The notes under the pieces were generated by a model. The model was not told the DNA's origin. It was given only the letters and a program-made list of their open reading frames with translations, and made no database searches. A program made the translations under genes and the position numbers. This document shows, in pieces, positions 51,515-62,120 of a DNA stretch of 64,000 bases; position 1 is the stretch's first letter; every line of letters starts with the position of its first letter. The DNA comes from Ahaetulla prasina (taxonomy: Eukaryota > Chordata > Lepidosauria > Squamata > Colubridae), in the NCBI RefSeq assembly GCF_028640845.1, contig NC_080539.1, forward strand, positions 188,737,436 to 188,801,435, read 5' to 3'.

Positions 51515-51905
51515 GAACCAGATGACTGAAAAGCAAATATTCCCCCTATTTTCAAAAAAAAGGAAAAAATATAAAGAAAGCTTTATTTAAACACCTTGAA
51601 GGAATGATTTTATCTCTTTATAATGACATAAAATTTGTAATTGATTGTATGAATGCTGTAGACATAATATATCCAGATTTCAGCTAGGCATTTGATAAGG
51701 TACCTATGTGGCAAACTAATTAGCAGCCTATGGGCTGGATGGCTTGAAAAATTATATCGATTTTCTCATTGGAGAATTCTTTTGAACAGGGCATTGCAGT
51801 TACTAATCCTAGATCCCCTAATTAATGTTTTTCTTAATACTTTGGATAAATACATGAAGGGAATGTTTATCAGATGTGTAGATAATAGAAAATTCAGCAG
51901 ATAGC
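51515..51905 (+). pseudogene. Old CR1-like LINE remnant
   Basis: The translation shows a motif-A-like ISRFQLGI/DFS-AFDKVP segment near 51675-51700, and then ILDPLINVFLNTLDKYMKG and FIRCVDNRKFS, which parallel CR1 '[16 protein letters not shown]...KFADDTK'. Heavily mutated. Confidence 0.5.
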
Positions 51906-52363
51906 TAATACCTAGAACAAGGAGAAAAAGATGAAAACATTCCCACAGGAGAAACAGGATAGAATTCCCCACAGACAAAACATTTCCTTACTAAAATCAA
52001 ATACATCAATACAGGATTGCGGATGGGAGAGGAATACATACTTTCTTAATAACATTTGTGGAAAATATCTTGGAATAATTATTGATTACAAATTGTGAAC
52101 TATTTTATTTTTGCGTAACAACAGATGCAAATAATGAATTAAGCAGCAATGCTTTCTCTCTACTGCCCATTACTTCCCTGACATTTTCTTGCATTAGTGG
52201 ACCAACTGTTTCCTTCATTTTTTTTGTTTTTTATATGTTGAAAGAAAAATTATTATTATTTACTTTATTCATTAAAAATGAAACTCAATCAACTGAACAT
52301 TCAAAAATACATCACAAATAGCATTGACTGATGCTAATGGTTGATACGGGTTGCTGTCAGCAT
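51906..52363. other. AT-rich interval, no feature recognised
   Basis: No exon or repeat is named. A short plus-strand frame (52082-52321) has no homology that I can see. Confidence 0.3.
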
Positions 52364-52364
52364 C

Positions 52365-52600
52365 CTAGGTATCAACCAAGTACCTTCTTAAGATGTACGA
52401 TGTTCCAAGTAGCACAGTTTTTTGCAGTTCTGCTGGTGTTATTGCAGGAAGCTGCAATTCGTTGATGTATCTTATAAAATTCTTGGACATGGTACCAAGT
52501 GCCCCGATGACAATGTTCAGAGGTGTGGCCAGCATCGCGGGTGAGACGGTCGCAAACCCCGGTGTCTCCAGGGTATGCACTGATATCCCCCCCAACTTGG
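52365..52600 (-). pseudogene. C-terminal fragment of a reverse-transcriptase-type ORF (clade unresolved)
   Basis: A minus-strand frame of 76 codons ends ...LNIVIGALGTMSKNFIRYIN, then LPAITPAELQKTVLLGTSYI and LRRYLVDT followed by a stop. The 'VIGALGT.....LQK..LLGT..ILR' tail closes many metazoan reverse-transcriptase ORFs of uncertain clade. The same DNA starts again at 63943. It may be the leading part of composite family X. Confidence 0.45.
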
Positions 52601-52771
52601 GGGTCCATCCAATTCTAGGATCGGACCATAGCTGCCTCGAAGGGGCAGCGAAGAATGTGGGAGCTGCCAGAGCGAACAGGGAGGTTGCAAACTCCCTGCA
52701 GCTCCGGAATCCTTTCCCCCGACCCAGTGGGGAGGAATGCAGCCGCCATCAGCTGCAAAAGCTGATAGATC
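52601..52771. repeat. Family X, copy 2, 5' part
   Basis: GACCATAGCTGCCTCGAAGG through CTCCCTGCAGCTCC to CCATCAGCTGCAAAAGCTG matches 4960-5130. It is interrupted by the L3 LINE starting near 52772 and continues at about 62118. Confidence 0.6.
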
Positions 52772-54390
52772 TTCTTCTGCGCATGCGCGTTATGGCGGCG
52801 TTTTGAAACTCACGGAGACGGCGGCTGGAAAATCCTTGGGTCGTGATGCCGTTCTGCCGCTTGCCCAGCTGCCTGCACTCTGGCCCCGCACTTAGGATCT
52901 TCTCGGCCGCCGAGAGTGAGGTCCCCGGGCTTCATTGAACTCTCGGCTGCCGAGTACGGAGCCGGAGGGGTTTCGGAGCAGCGAACGGCGGCGGCCATGT
53001 TGGGGGGGGTTTGAAGAGACGCCCGGCATGATTCAGCTGTTTTTCCGGTCGTTTGGGCCGTGGAAGGATACCAACAAAGGAGCACCCCGAACACCGACGG
53101 AGGGCATCGAAGGTGGTATGCTGGATACCGGGTGTTTTGGGTTGCTGTTAATTGTGTTTGCTGGGATGGAACTTGGAGGGGCAGGAACATCGCCCCCCCT
53201 CCCTTCATGGACTGGAACATCGCTTTTCCCCCACTGCTGACTTTTGCCATGGCCTGCCAAAATACCGCAATTGCCATCAGTGGTTTACCTCTCTTCGAGT
53301 TGCTCTTTCCATCAGCGATGGAGAGGGGGCTTGGCCTAGACAATTTTAACAGCGGCATAGCGGCACGCTGGGACCATATTGGGCCCAGAGGTTTAATCTG
53401 CCGGCTTAGTGGTGGAGGCATGGACGGCATGAGGGCACCGGCGGAGTCGTTTCAACTATCGTACTACACGGACTACACGGGTTGCTCTCCCATGAAGGGT
53501 GCGTAGCCGGGAATTCGAGGGAGACCTTTTTAGCTTGTGGTCCCACGGACTCCTACGGACTAGGACCCACATGGCTGTCCATCTAATGGTGGGTCCCGGC
53601 GATTTTTGGATACGACGATAACATCTCCGACGGCTAAGGATGGACATTTTACCGCGATTGTATGGACTATTTCTCCATGAGATATTCATTTGCCGAATTA
53701 CTACGACTGCGAGGTTCCCCCGCCTCGCAGGAATGGCCCTCCAAGCTATCGAGGGCTTACCTTAACGAAGGGTCTTGGGACCCAGAGAGGTGGCATGCGG
53801 CCAAGAAGAATTTGTGGGGTTTTTTAAATAGTTTTTTAAATAAGGGTTTTTTAAGGGAGGGGAGGGATTTGATGGGTGGGGGGGAGAACCCGTCGGGGAG
53901 GGATCCAGCCCCTGTGCTAGTTCGCGACACTATTCCATCTTGTCTGAAGGCAGGGGGGGAGGACGTTCCAGGTTTAGAGGGTTGTTCGATCTGTACGGTA
54001 AGTGGGAGAGGCAGATATGGCGGGGGGAGGGGCCGTACCGAGTTGTGGGAGCACGTGTTCGATGTCTGAGAGCGATCATGTGCTCCGGCCCCTCAGTCCC
54101 TACCCGTTCCTCGGGTGGCCATGATCCTCAGAGCTTGGATCTTCGGCTGATGTTATGTAATGCCCGGTCCGTGGTTAATAAGGCTCCCCTGATCTGCGAT
54201 CTTATTCAGGGGGAGTCCGCGGACCTCATGGGCATTACGGAGACCTGGTTGGGCCCAGAGGGGGGGGTCCCCCTTGTTGAGATGTGCCCTCAGGTTTCCG
54301 AGCATTTCATCAGCCGAGGGTCCAAGGTAGGGGTGGGGGGGGTGGCGGTTGTTATTAAGGAAGATCTAGAGCCGAGGGAGACCACTGTTC
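52772..54390 (+). mobile_element. L3/L2-type LINE (copy A), 5' region through endonuclease start
   Basis: It begins with TGCGCATGCGC and ATGGCGGCG motifs, followed by a ~900-bp leader. An ORF segment (53662-54069) then reads YSFAELLRLRGSPASQEWPS and WDPERWHAAKKNL, the start of the coding region typical of L2/L3 LINEs. From about 54140 the apurinic-endonuclease domain begins: [33 protein letters not shown] and [19 protein letters not shown] one-base loss near 54291 and a compensating gain near 54340 alter about 16 residues. It is cut at 54390 by copy B and resumes at 59283, continuing the same frame. Confidence 0.82.
52778..52800 (+). promoter_or_regulatory. NRF1-like and YY1-like motifs at the LINE 5' end
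   Basis: TGCGCATGCGC (52778-52788) is the palindromic NRF1 core. ATGGCGGCG (52792-52800) resembles the YY1 site found at the 5' end of human L1. The related copy B starts GCATGCGCAAGATGGCGCCG at 54391. An internal RNA polymerase II promoter is inferred, not shown. Confidence 0.5.
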
Positions 54391-54689
54391 GCATGCGCAA
54401 GATGGCGCCGCATTGACTTCGCGGGGCGATGGTCGTCTCTCTTGTCCGGCGGTCTGGACAGAAGGGAGGGGCGTTTTGACATCGCTGCCCCCCCTTCCTG
54501 GTTGAACTGATCTCCTGCCGACCCAGGGAGAGGGTTTTTTGCCCTCGGGAAGAGCTGGGCCGGCAGGACGAGCCCAAATGCTGCCGGCATGTTCTGCCAG
54601 CTCGGCTGACTTGTTTGGGGCGGCGGCTGGCCTCCGGCATTTTCTTTCGCCGCTTTTGACGGCAGCGGCGATGGTCGGCGGAGGGGGCG

Positions 54690-55290
54690 GGGGGCGGAGG
54701 GGGTGTTTGACGTTTTCGCCCTCCTCTCACTCGTCCTCCTCTTGCCTGCGGTGGGGGCGGAGGGGGCGTTTGTCACTCTCGCCCTCCTCTCGCCCCTTGG
54801 CGCTTGACACACTCGCCCTCCTCTCGCCCTCGGAGGGGGCGGAGGGGGCGTTTGTCACTCTCGCCCTCCTCTCGCCCCTTGGCGTTTGATACACTCGCCC
54901 TCCTCTCACTCGCCCTCCTCTCGCCCTCGGAGGGGGCGGAGGGGGCGTTTGTCACTCTCACCCTCTTCTCGCCCCTTGGCGCTGACACACCTGCCCTCCT
55001 CGCCTCGGAGGGGCGGAGGAGGCGTTGTCACTCTTGCCCTCCTCTCGCCTTGGCGTTGATACACTCGCCTCCTCTCACTCGCCTCCTCGCCCCTTGGCGT
55101 TTGATACACTCGCCCTCCTCTCACTCGCCCTCCTCTCGCCCTTGGAGGGGGCGGAGGAGGCGTCTGTCACTCTCGCCCTCTTCTCGCCCCTTGGCGTTTG
55201 ACACACTCGCCCTCCTTTCACTCGCCCTCCTTTCGCCTTTGGAGGGGGCGGAGGGGGCGTTTATCACTCTCGCCCTCCTCTCGCCCTCTT
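54690..55290 (+). repeat. GC-rich minisatellite in LINE 5' region
   Basis: About six degenerate 80-100-bp units. The marker GGGGGCGGAGGGGGCGTTTG recurs near 54757, 54839, 54935, 55013, 55150 and 55246, alternating with CTCGCCCTCCTCTCGCCC and CTTGGCGTTTGA blocks. Overlapping frames on both strands (up to 163 codons) arise purely from the repeat. Its position between the LINE 5' end and its ORF resembles monomer-type LINE promoters. Confidence 0.8.
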
Positions 55291-58200
55291 TTTAGCCGAA
55301 CTGAAACTGCAGAACTGACCAGAAGCGACCAGCAGATGACGGCAGCCGGTGCGGGAGGGCATTTTGATGTCATTGCGCCGTCGGCGGAACAGATAGCTTG
55401 CCGGTCCACGGGTCTCTTTGGACAGTTTTCTGGGGGTGATTGTTTCCCGATGGCAGTTGACGTCGTAATGAGGGCGACGACAGCGGGGATGACTCTCTAC
55501 TTTCACATAACCATCGAATCATCTGGCCCTTTCTCCATCACCTGGGCCGTTGTCTACCTCTTTTGTCGTCGAGGATTCCTTTCAGCCGATTTCTGTCCCG
55601 TGTATTACACCATCTTCTTGAACAACTTGACCGACCAGGACTGCTTTTCCACCATTTCTCGTGATTTCAATGACATGACATATTTGTGGACGCAACCCTT
55701 TGGTTTACCAGATTATAGTTATGCGAACATTTACAGCGGCCGACCTTCTTGCCCTGCGAGATTCCCCTCTCTCGCGGGTTTGGCCCTCCACATTATCGAG
55801 GGCCCATCTTGAGGATGGGTTTTGGAACCCCGAGAGGTGGCATGCCAAAAATAGGAGACTCAGGGGATTTTTAATTGTTTTAATTGGTTTTTTAAGGGGA
55901 GTTTTAATGGGAATTTTAAGGGGAGGGTGGGAACTGACGGGTTCGGGTTGGGAGGGGTGGGGGGGGTGGATGGGTGGGGGGGAACCCGTCAGGGAGGGGG
56001 CTAGGTCCACCATGTGTTCGCGGCGGTAACTTAATAGGTCCTGGGGTTATGGCGAGGGGTGTCGTTCCACTTTGTCAGGGTCGAGCTATTACTACGGTAA
56101 GTGGGAGAGGCAGATATGACGGAAGGGGGGGGCCACATCAGGTTTCGGGGGCTCGCCCTCGCTGTTCTGACGATTGCGTGCTCCGCCCCCAGAAATTTCC
56201 TGTGACCCGAGTGGCCAGGGTAATCGGGACCTGGGCCTCCGGCTGATGTTATGTAATGCCAGGTCCGCGGTTAATAAAGCCCCCCTGATTTCAGATCTTA
56301 TTCAGGAAGGGACCGCGGACGTTATGGGCATTACGGAGACCTGGCTGGGCACCGAAGGGGGGGTTCCCCTAGTGGAGATGTGCCCACCAGGTTTCCGAGC
56401 ATTCCATCAGCCGAGGGCACAGGGTAGGGGTGGAGGGGTGGCGGTTATCATTAAGGAGAGTCTTGAGCCGAGGGAAACCACTGTGCCTCAGATAGCTGGG
56501 TGTCAATCCCTCTTCGTGAAGTGGGGTCGTAGAACTCAGGTGGGCTTGTTGATCACGTACCTGGCTCCTTGCTGCGTGACTACAGCCCTGCCTGAGCTGT
56601 TGGAGTTGCTGGCCCGGTTGGCAGTTGAAACCCCCAGACTGTTGGTCTTGGGGTATCTCAATTTGCCACCAGCCGGCGTAGCATCCTCGGCAGCACAGGA
56701 GTGCATGGCTTCCATGACGGCCATGGACCTGATTCAGTTAATTGACGGCCCTACCCACGTCGGGGGAGGTACCCTAGACCTGATTTTTATCTCTGGCCAG
56801 TGGTCTAATGATCTGGTTTTAAATGATTTAGTTGTTGAACCTTTGTCATGGTCAGATCATTTTCTCCTTCGTCTAGACTTTCTGACCGCTACCCACCACC
56901 GCAGGGAGACGGAACCAATGCGTTGGTTCCGTCCCAGGCGCCTGATGGACCCGGAGAGGTTCCTGACAGAGCTTGGGCGTTTCCGAACACCTGGCCCACG
57001 ACTCGACTGAAGAGCTAGTTGCGGCCTGGGAGCGGGCGCGGCTGGAGCTTTGGACCGTGTCATGCCTTTGCGGCCTCTGACCCAGCGTCGGTCTCAACCA
57101 GCTCCTTGGTTCTCCGAGGAGCTGAGGGAGATGAAGCGCGGAGAAGACGCCTAGAGAGTGCCTGGAGATCCAGCCGCCCTGAGGCTGACCGGACACTAGT
57201 TAGGTCCTATAGTAGGACCTACCTAGTGGCAATGAGGGTTGCGGCGTTCTCGTTCCTCCCTCATTGCTTGCAGATAACCGCCCGGCCGCCCTGTTTGGTG
57301 ACCCGCTCGCTCCTTCAACAGGAGGCGGGAGGACCCCTAAGGCGTGCCGAGGAGTTTAACGGTTATCTATACGACAAAATCGTTCAGCTTCGGGACGGAT
57401 TGGATCAAAATTGGGTAGATCCAGGCGAGGGTTCTGAGGCCCGTCTTGTTGAGGTGGTTTGGGATGACTTTGATCCTGTGACTCCCGAGGACATGGACAG
57501 GTTGCTGGGTAGGCTGAACGCCACCACATGTTTACTGGATTCGTGCCCCTCCTGGTTAGTACTGGCTACTCAGGAGGTGACACGAGGCTGGCTCCAGGGG
57601 ATTGCAAATGCTTCTTTGCGGGAGGGGATCTTTCCCGCGGCCTTGAAAGAGGCGGTGGTGAGACCCCTCCTCAAGAAGCCTTCCCTGGACCCAGCTGTTT
57701 TAGGGAACTACCGGCCAGTCTCCAATCTTCGCTTTACGGCGAAGGTTGTAGAGATTGTGGTGGCGTGTCAGCTACCCCAGTACCTGGATGAAGCTGTCTA
57801 TCTAGACCCGTTCCAGTCCGGCTTCCGGCCTGGATACAGTACGGAGACAGCTTTGGTCGCATTGGTTGATGATCTTTGGAGGGCCAGGGACAGGGGTTAT
57901 TCCTCTGCCCTGGTCCTATTAGACCTCTCAGCGGCTTTTGATACCATCGACCATGGTATCCTGCTGCACCGGCTGGGGAGGTTGGAGTGGAAGGCACCGT
58001 TTATCGGTGGTTCTCCTCCTATCTCTCCGACTGGTCGCAGACGGTGTTGGCAGGGGGGCAGAGATCAACCACGAGGCACCTCACATGTGGGGTGCCGCAG
58101 GGGTCAATTCTCTCGCCTCTCCTGTTCAACATCTATATGAAGCTGCTGGGTGAGATCATCAATGGCTTTGGGGTGAGGTACCAACTGTACGCTAACGACA

Positions 58201-59206
58201 CGCAGCTGTACTTTTCCACCCCGGGCCACCCCAGTGAAGCTGTCGAAGTGCTGTCCCGGTGTCTGGAAGCCGTACGGGTCTGGATGGGGAGGAACAGGCT
58301 CAAACTTAATCCCTCCAAGACGGAGTGGCTGTGGATGCCGGCACCTCGGTACAGTCAGCTGCAGATGCGGCTGTCTGTCGGGGGTGAATCATTGGCCCCG
58401 ATGGAGAAGGTACGCAACTTGGGCGTGCTCCTGGATGGTCGGTTGTCCTTTGAAGACCATTTGGCAACCGTCTCCAGGAGAGCATTTTATCAGGTTCGCC
58501 TGATCCGCCAGTTGCGTCCCTTCCTGGACCGGGATGCCTTATGCACAGTCACTCATGCTCTCGTTACCTCTCGCCTGGACTACTGCAATGCTCTCTACAT
58601 GGGGCTCCCCTTGAAGAGCACCCGGAGACTTCAGCTAGTTCAGAACGCGGCTGCGCGGGTTATTGAGGGAGCATCTCGGAGCTCCCACATAACACCTATC
58701 CTGCGCAGACTGCACTGCCTACCTGTTGTTTTCCGGGTGCGCTTCAAGGTATTGGTTACCACCTTTAGGACCGGGCTATCTACGGGACCGCCTACTGCCG
58801 GCTTCTATCTCCCATCGTCCGGTACGCTCCCACAGAGAGGGACTCTTCAGGGTGCCGTCAGCCAAACAGTGTTGACTGGCGGCCCCCAGGGGGAGGGCCT
58901 TCTCTGTGGGAGCTCCGACCCTGTGGAACGAACTTCCCCTCGGACTTCGACAATTACCTGACCTTAGGACCTTTCGCCGCGAACTTAAAACTTATTTATT
59001 TCGTATGGCTGGACTAGCCTGATTTTTATTTTTATTGGATGGGTTTTTAAAATTTTGTTATTTTACGGGGGAGTACGTTTTTTAACATTTTTGGGCATTT
59101 GAATTAGTTTTTTAAGGGATGTTTTTAATTACTGTGTGTATTTATATTTTATCTGCCTGTTCACCGCCCTGAGTCCTTCGGGAGAAGGGCGGTATACAAA
59201 TTAAAA

Positions 59207-59282
<76 letters not shown>
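59207..59282. repeat. (ATT)n microsatellite, LINE tail
   Basis: About 25 ATT units form the 3' tail of copy B. The sequence then passes directly into the interrupted copy A. The trinucleotide run produces a poly-Asn artefact frame on the minus strand. Confidence 0.95.
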
Positions 59283-59283
<1 letters not shown>

Positions 59284-62037
59284 CTCAGATTGCCGGCTGT
59301 GAATCCCTCTATGTGCGGTGGGGCCATAGGAATCAGCTGGGCTTGGTGATCGCGTACCTGGCTCCTTGCTGCGTGACCACAGCCCTGCCTGAGCTGTTGG
59401 AGGTACTTGCTGCTGTGGCGGTTGAGACCCCCAGACTTATAGTCATGGGGGATTTCAACCTGCCATCAGTTGGCTTGTCATCGACGGCAGCTCGGGAGTT
59501 CCAGGCTTCCATGACGGCCTTGGACCTGATTCGAGTAAATGATGGCCCTACGCACACAGGGGGAGGCACGCTGGATCTGATTTATATCTCTGGACAGTGG
59601 TTAAATGATCTGGTGTTAGATGATTTAGTAACAGTACCAATGTCATGGTCGGATCATTTTCTCCTTCGCTTAGACCTCCGAACCGCCATTCACCATCGCA
59701 GGGAGACGGAACCTATACGGTGGTTCCGTCCCAGGCGCCTGATGGACCCTGAGAGGTTCCTGACGGAGCTTGGGCCATTCCCTGAGGATCTGGCCCACGG
59801 CATGACTGAGGAACTGGTCATGGCCTGGGAACAGGCCGGGGCCTTGGACCGTGTCGCGCCTTTGCGGCCTCTGACCCAGTGTAGATCTCATCCAGCCCCT
59901 TGGTTCTCCGAGGGGCTGAGGGAGATGAAACGCCGGAGAAGACGCCTAGAGAGCACTTGGAGGTCCAGTCACTCCGAAGCTGATCGGACACTAGTTAGGT
60001 CCTATTCTAGGACCTACCTAGTGGCAATGAGGGAAGCGAGGCGTTCTTACGCCTCCACCCTCATTGCGTCGGCAGATAACCGCCCGGCCGCCCTGTTTCG
60101 GGTGACCCGCTCTCTCCTACATCAGGAGGTGCGGGATGACCCTTTGCAGGGACGAGCCGAGGAGTTTAGTGGTTATCTATACGATAAAATCGCTCAGCTG
60201 AGGGACGGTCTGGACCGAATTTGGGATGATCCAAGTGAGGGAGAGGAGGCACGTCTTGTTGAGCCCATTTGGGATGAGTTTGACTCTGTGGCTTCCGAGG
60301 ACGTGGACCGGTTGTTGGGGAGGCTTCACGGCACGACATGTTTACTGGATCCGTGCCCTTCCTGGCTGGTACTGGCCACTCAGGCGGTGACACGAGGCTG
60401 GCTCCAGAGGATTATCAACGCTTCTTTGTTGGAAGGGGTTTTCCCTGCCGCCTTGAAAGAGGCGGTGGTGAGACCCCTCCTTAAGAAGCCCTCCCTGGAC
60501 CCAGCTATTTTGGGTAATTATCGTCCAGTCTCCAACCTTCACTTTGTTGCGAAGGTTGTAGAGAGTGCCGTGGCGCGACAGCTACCCCAATACCTGGATG
60601 AAGATGTCTATCTAGACCCGTTCCAGTCCGGCTTCCGACCCGGATACAGCACGGAGACAGCTTTGGTCGCATTGGTGGATGATCTCTGGAGGGCCAGGGA
60701 CAGGGGTTATTCCTCTGCCCTGGTCCTATTAGACCTCTCAGCGGTGTTCGATACCATCGACCATGGTATCCTGCTGCGCCGGTTGGGGGGATTGGGAGTG
60801 GGAGGCACCGTATATCGGTGGTTCTCCTCCTATCTCTCCGACCGGTCGCAGACGGTGTTGACAGGGGGGCAGAGGTCGACCGCGAGGTGCCTCACTTGTG
60901 GGGTCCCACAGGGGTCGATTCTCTCACCCCTGCTGTTCAACATCTACATGAAGCCGTTGGGTGAGATCATCAGTGGTTTCGGGGTGAGATACCAGCAGTA
61001 CGCTGACGACACCCAGCTGTACTTTTCCACCCCAGGCCACCCCAATGAAGTTGTTGAAGTGCTGTCCCGGTGTTTGGAAGCTGTACGGGTCTGGATGGGG
61101 AGAAACAGGCTCAAGCTCAATCCCTCCAAGATGGAGTGGCTGTGGATGCCGGCATCCCGATTCAGTCAGCTGCAGCCGCAGCTGGCTGTCGGAGGCGAGT
61201 TATTGGCCCCAAAGGATAGGGTGCGCAACTTAGGTGTCCTCCTGGATGATCGGCTGTCGTTTGAAGATCATTTGACGGCCGTCTCCAGGAGGGCCTTCTA
61301 CCAGGTTCGCCTGGTTCGGCAGTTGCGCCCCTTCCTTGATCGGGATGCCTTATGCACAGTCACTCATGCACTCGTTACCTCTCGCTTGGATTATTGTAAT
61401 GCTGTCTACATGGGGCTCCCCTTGAAGTGCACTCGGAGGCTTCAGTTAGTCCAGAATGCAGCTGCGCGGGTGATAGAAGGAGCTACGCGTAGCTCCCATG
61501 TAACACCGCTCCTGCGCAGACTGCACTGGCTGTCTGTGGCCTTCCGAGTGCACTTTAAGGTGTTGGTTACGACCTTTAAAGCGCTCCATGGCTTAGGACC
61601 TAGGTACTTACGGGACCGCCTGCTGTTACCACACGCCTCCCACCGACCCGTACGCTCCCATAGAGAGGGACTTCTTAGGGTGCCGTCCGCCAAACAATGC
61701 CGGCTGGCAGCCCCCAGGGGAAGGGCCTTCTCTGTGGGGGCTCCCACACTCTGGAACGAGCTTCCCCTGGGTTTACGCCAAATACCTGACCTTCGGACAT
61801 TCCGTCGCGAACTGAAGACACATCTCTTTATCCGCGCGGGGCTGGCTTAAATTGGAATTTTAATGTTAAATTTTATTAATTTTTAAACAGGGTTTTTAGT
61901 TTATGGTAAATTTTAATTTTCAGGCTAATTTAAATAAGTTTTTTAAATTGTATTTTAACCTGTATATTGTATTGCTGGTTTTATCTTGCCTGTACACCGC
62001 CCTGAGTCCTTCGGGAGAAGGGCGGTATAAAAATCAA
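59283..62037 (+). mobile_element. L3/L2-type LINE (copy A), endonuclease remainder and complete RT frame
   Basis: A long open frame (59313-61850, 845 codons) with no internal stop. Endonuclease: [44 protein letters not shown] and [11 protein letters not shown]. After a linker (EEFSGYLYDKIAQLRDGLDR), RT: LLKKPSLDPAILGNYRPVSN, motif [33 protein letters not shown] and an intact YADDTQLYFSTP near 61000. The C-terminal tail has LVTSRLDYCNAVYMGLPL and GAPTLWNELPLGL. The 3' UTR carries the ACCGCCCTGAGTCCTTCGGG hairpin. It is read in frame with the left part of copy A if copy B is skipped, so it was probably close to intact when interrupted. Few decayed codons suggest a young insertion. Confidence 0.88.
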
Positions 62038-62040
62038 ATA

Positions 62041-62119
<79 letters not shown>
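62038..62119. repeat. (AAT)n(AAC)n microsatellite, LINE tail
   Basis: Roughly 14 AAT units followed by about 12 AAC units close copy A. Confidence 0.95.

Positions 62120-62120
<1 letters not shown>

Larger units (their letters stand above)
54391..59282 (+). mobile_element. L3/L2-type LINE (copy B), near full-length, inserted in copy A
   Basis: It starts GCATGCGCAAGATGGCGCCG, followed by a leader with a GC-rich tandem array (54690-55290). The coding start is near 55710 (ADLLALRDSPLSRVWPS). The endonuclease is at 56230-57000: [33 protein letters not shown] and [13 protein letters not shown] spans 57340-58960: LLKKPSLDPAVLGNYRPVSN, DLSAAFDTIDHGIL and [18 protein letters not shown]. The catalytic box reads YANDTQLYFSTP (Asp to Asn at 58194). 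Frameshifts near 57000, 57260 and 57985, and a deletion near 58768, break the ORF. The 3' hairpin ACCGCCCTGAGTCCTTCGGG precedes an (ATT)n tail. Confidence 0.85.

Noticed and set aside
53060..53506. 148-codon plus-strand frame in the leader of LINE copy A
   Set aside because: It could be a small ORF1-like product, but overlapping frames on both strands are similar in length and no domain is visible, so it is left as leader sequence.
54804..55295. 163-codon Leu/Ser/Pro/Arg-rich frame and its antisense partners
   Set aside because: Entirely made of the GC-rich minisatellite; repeated peptides simply mirror the DNA units.
59142..59327. Poly-Asn frame
   Set aside because: Translation of the (ATT)n microsatellite.
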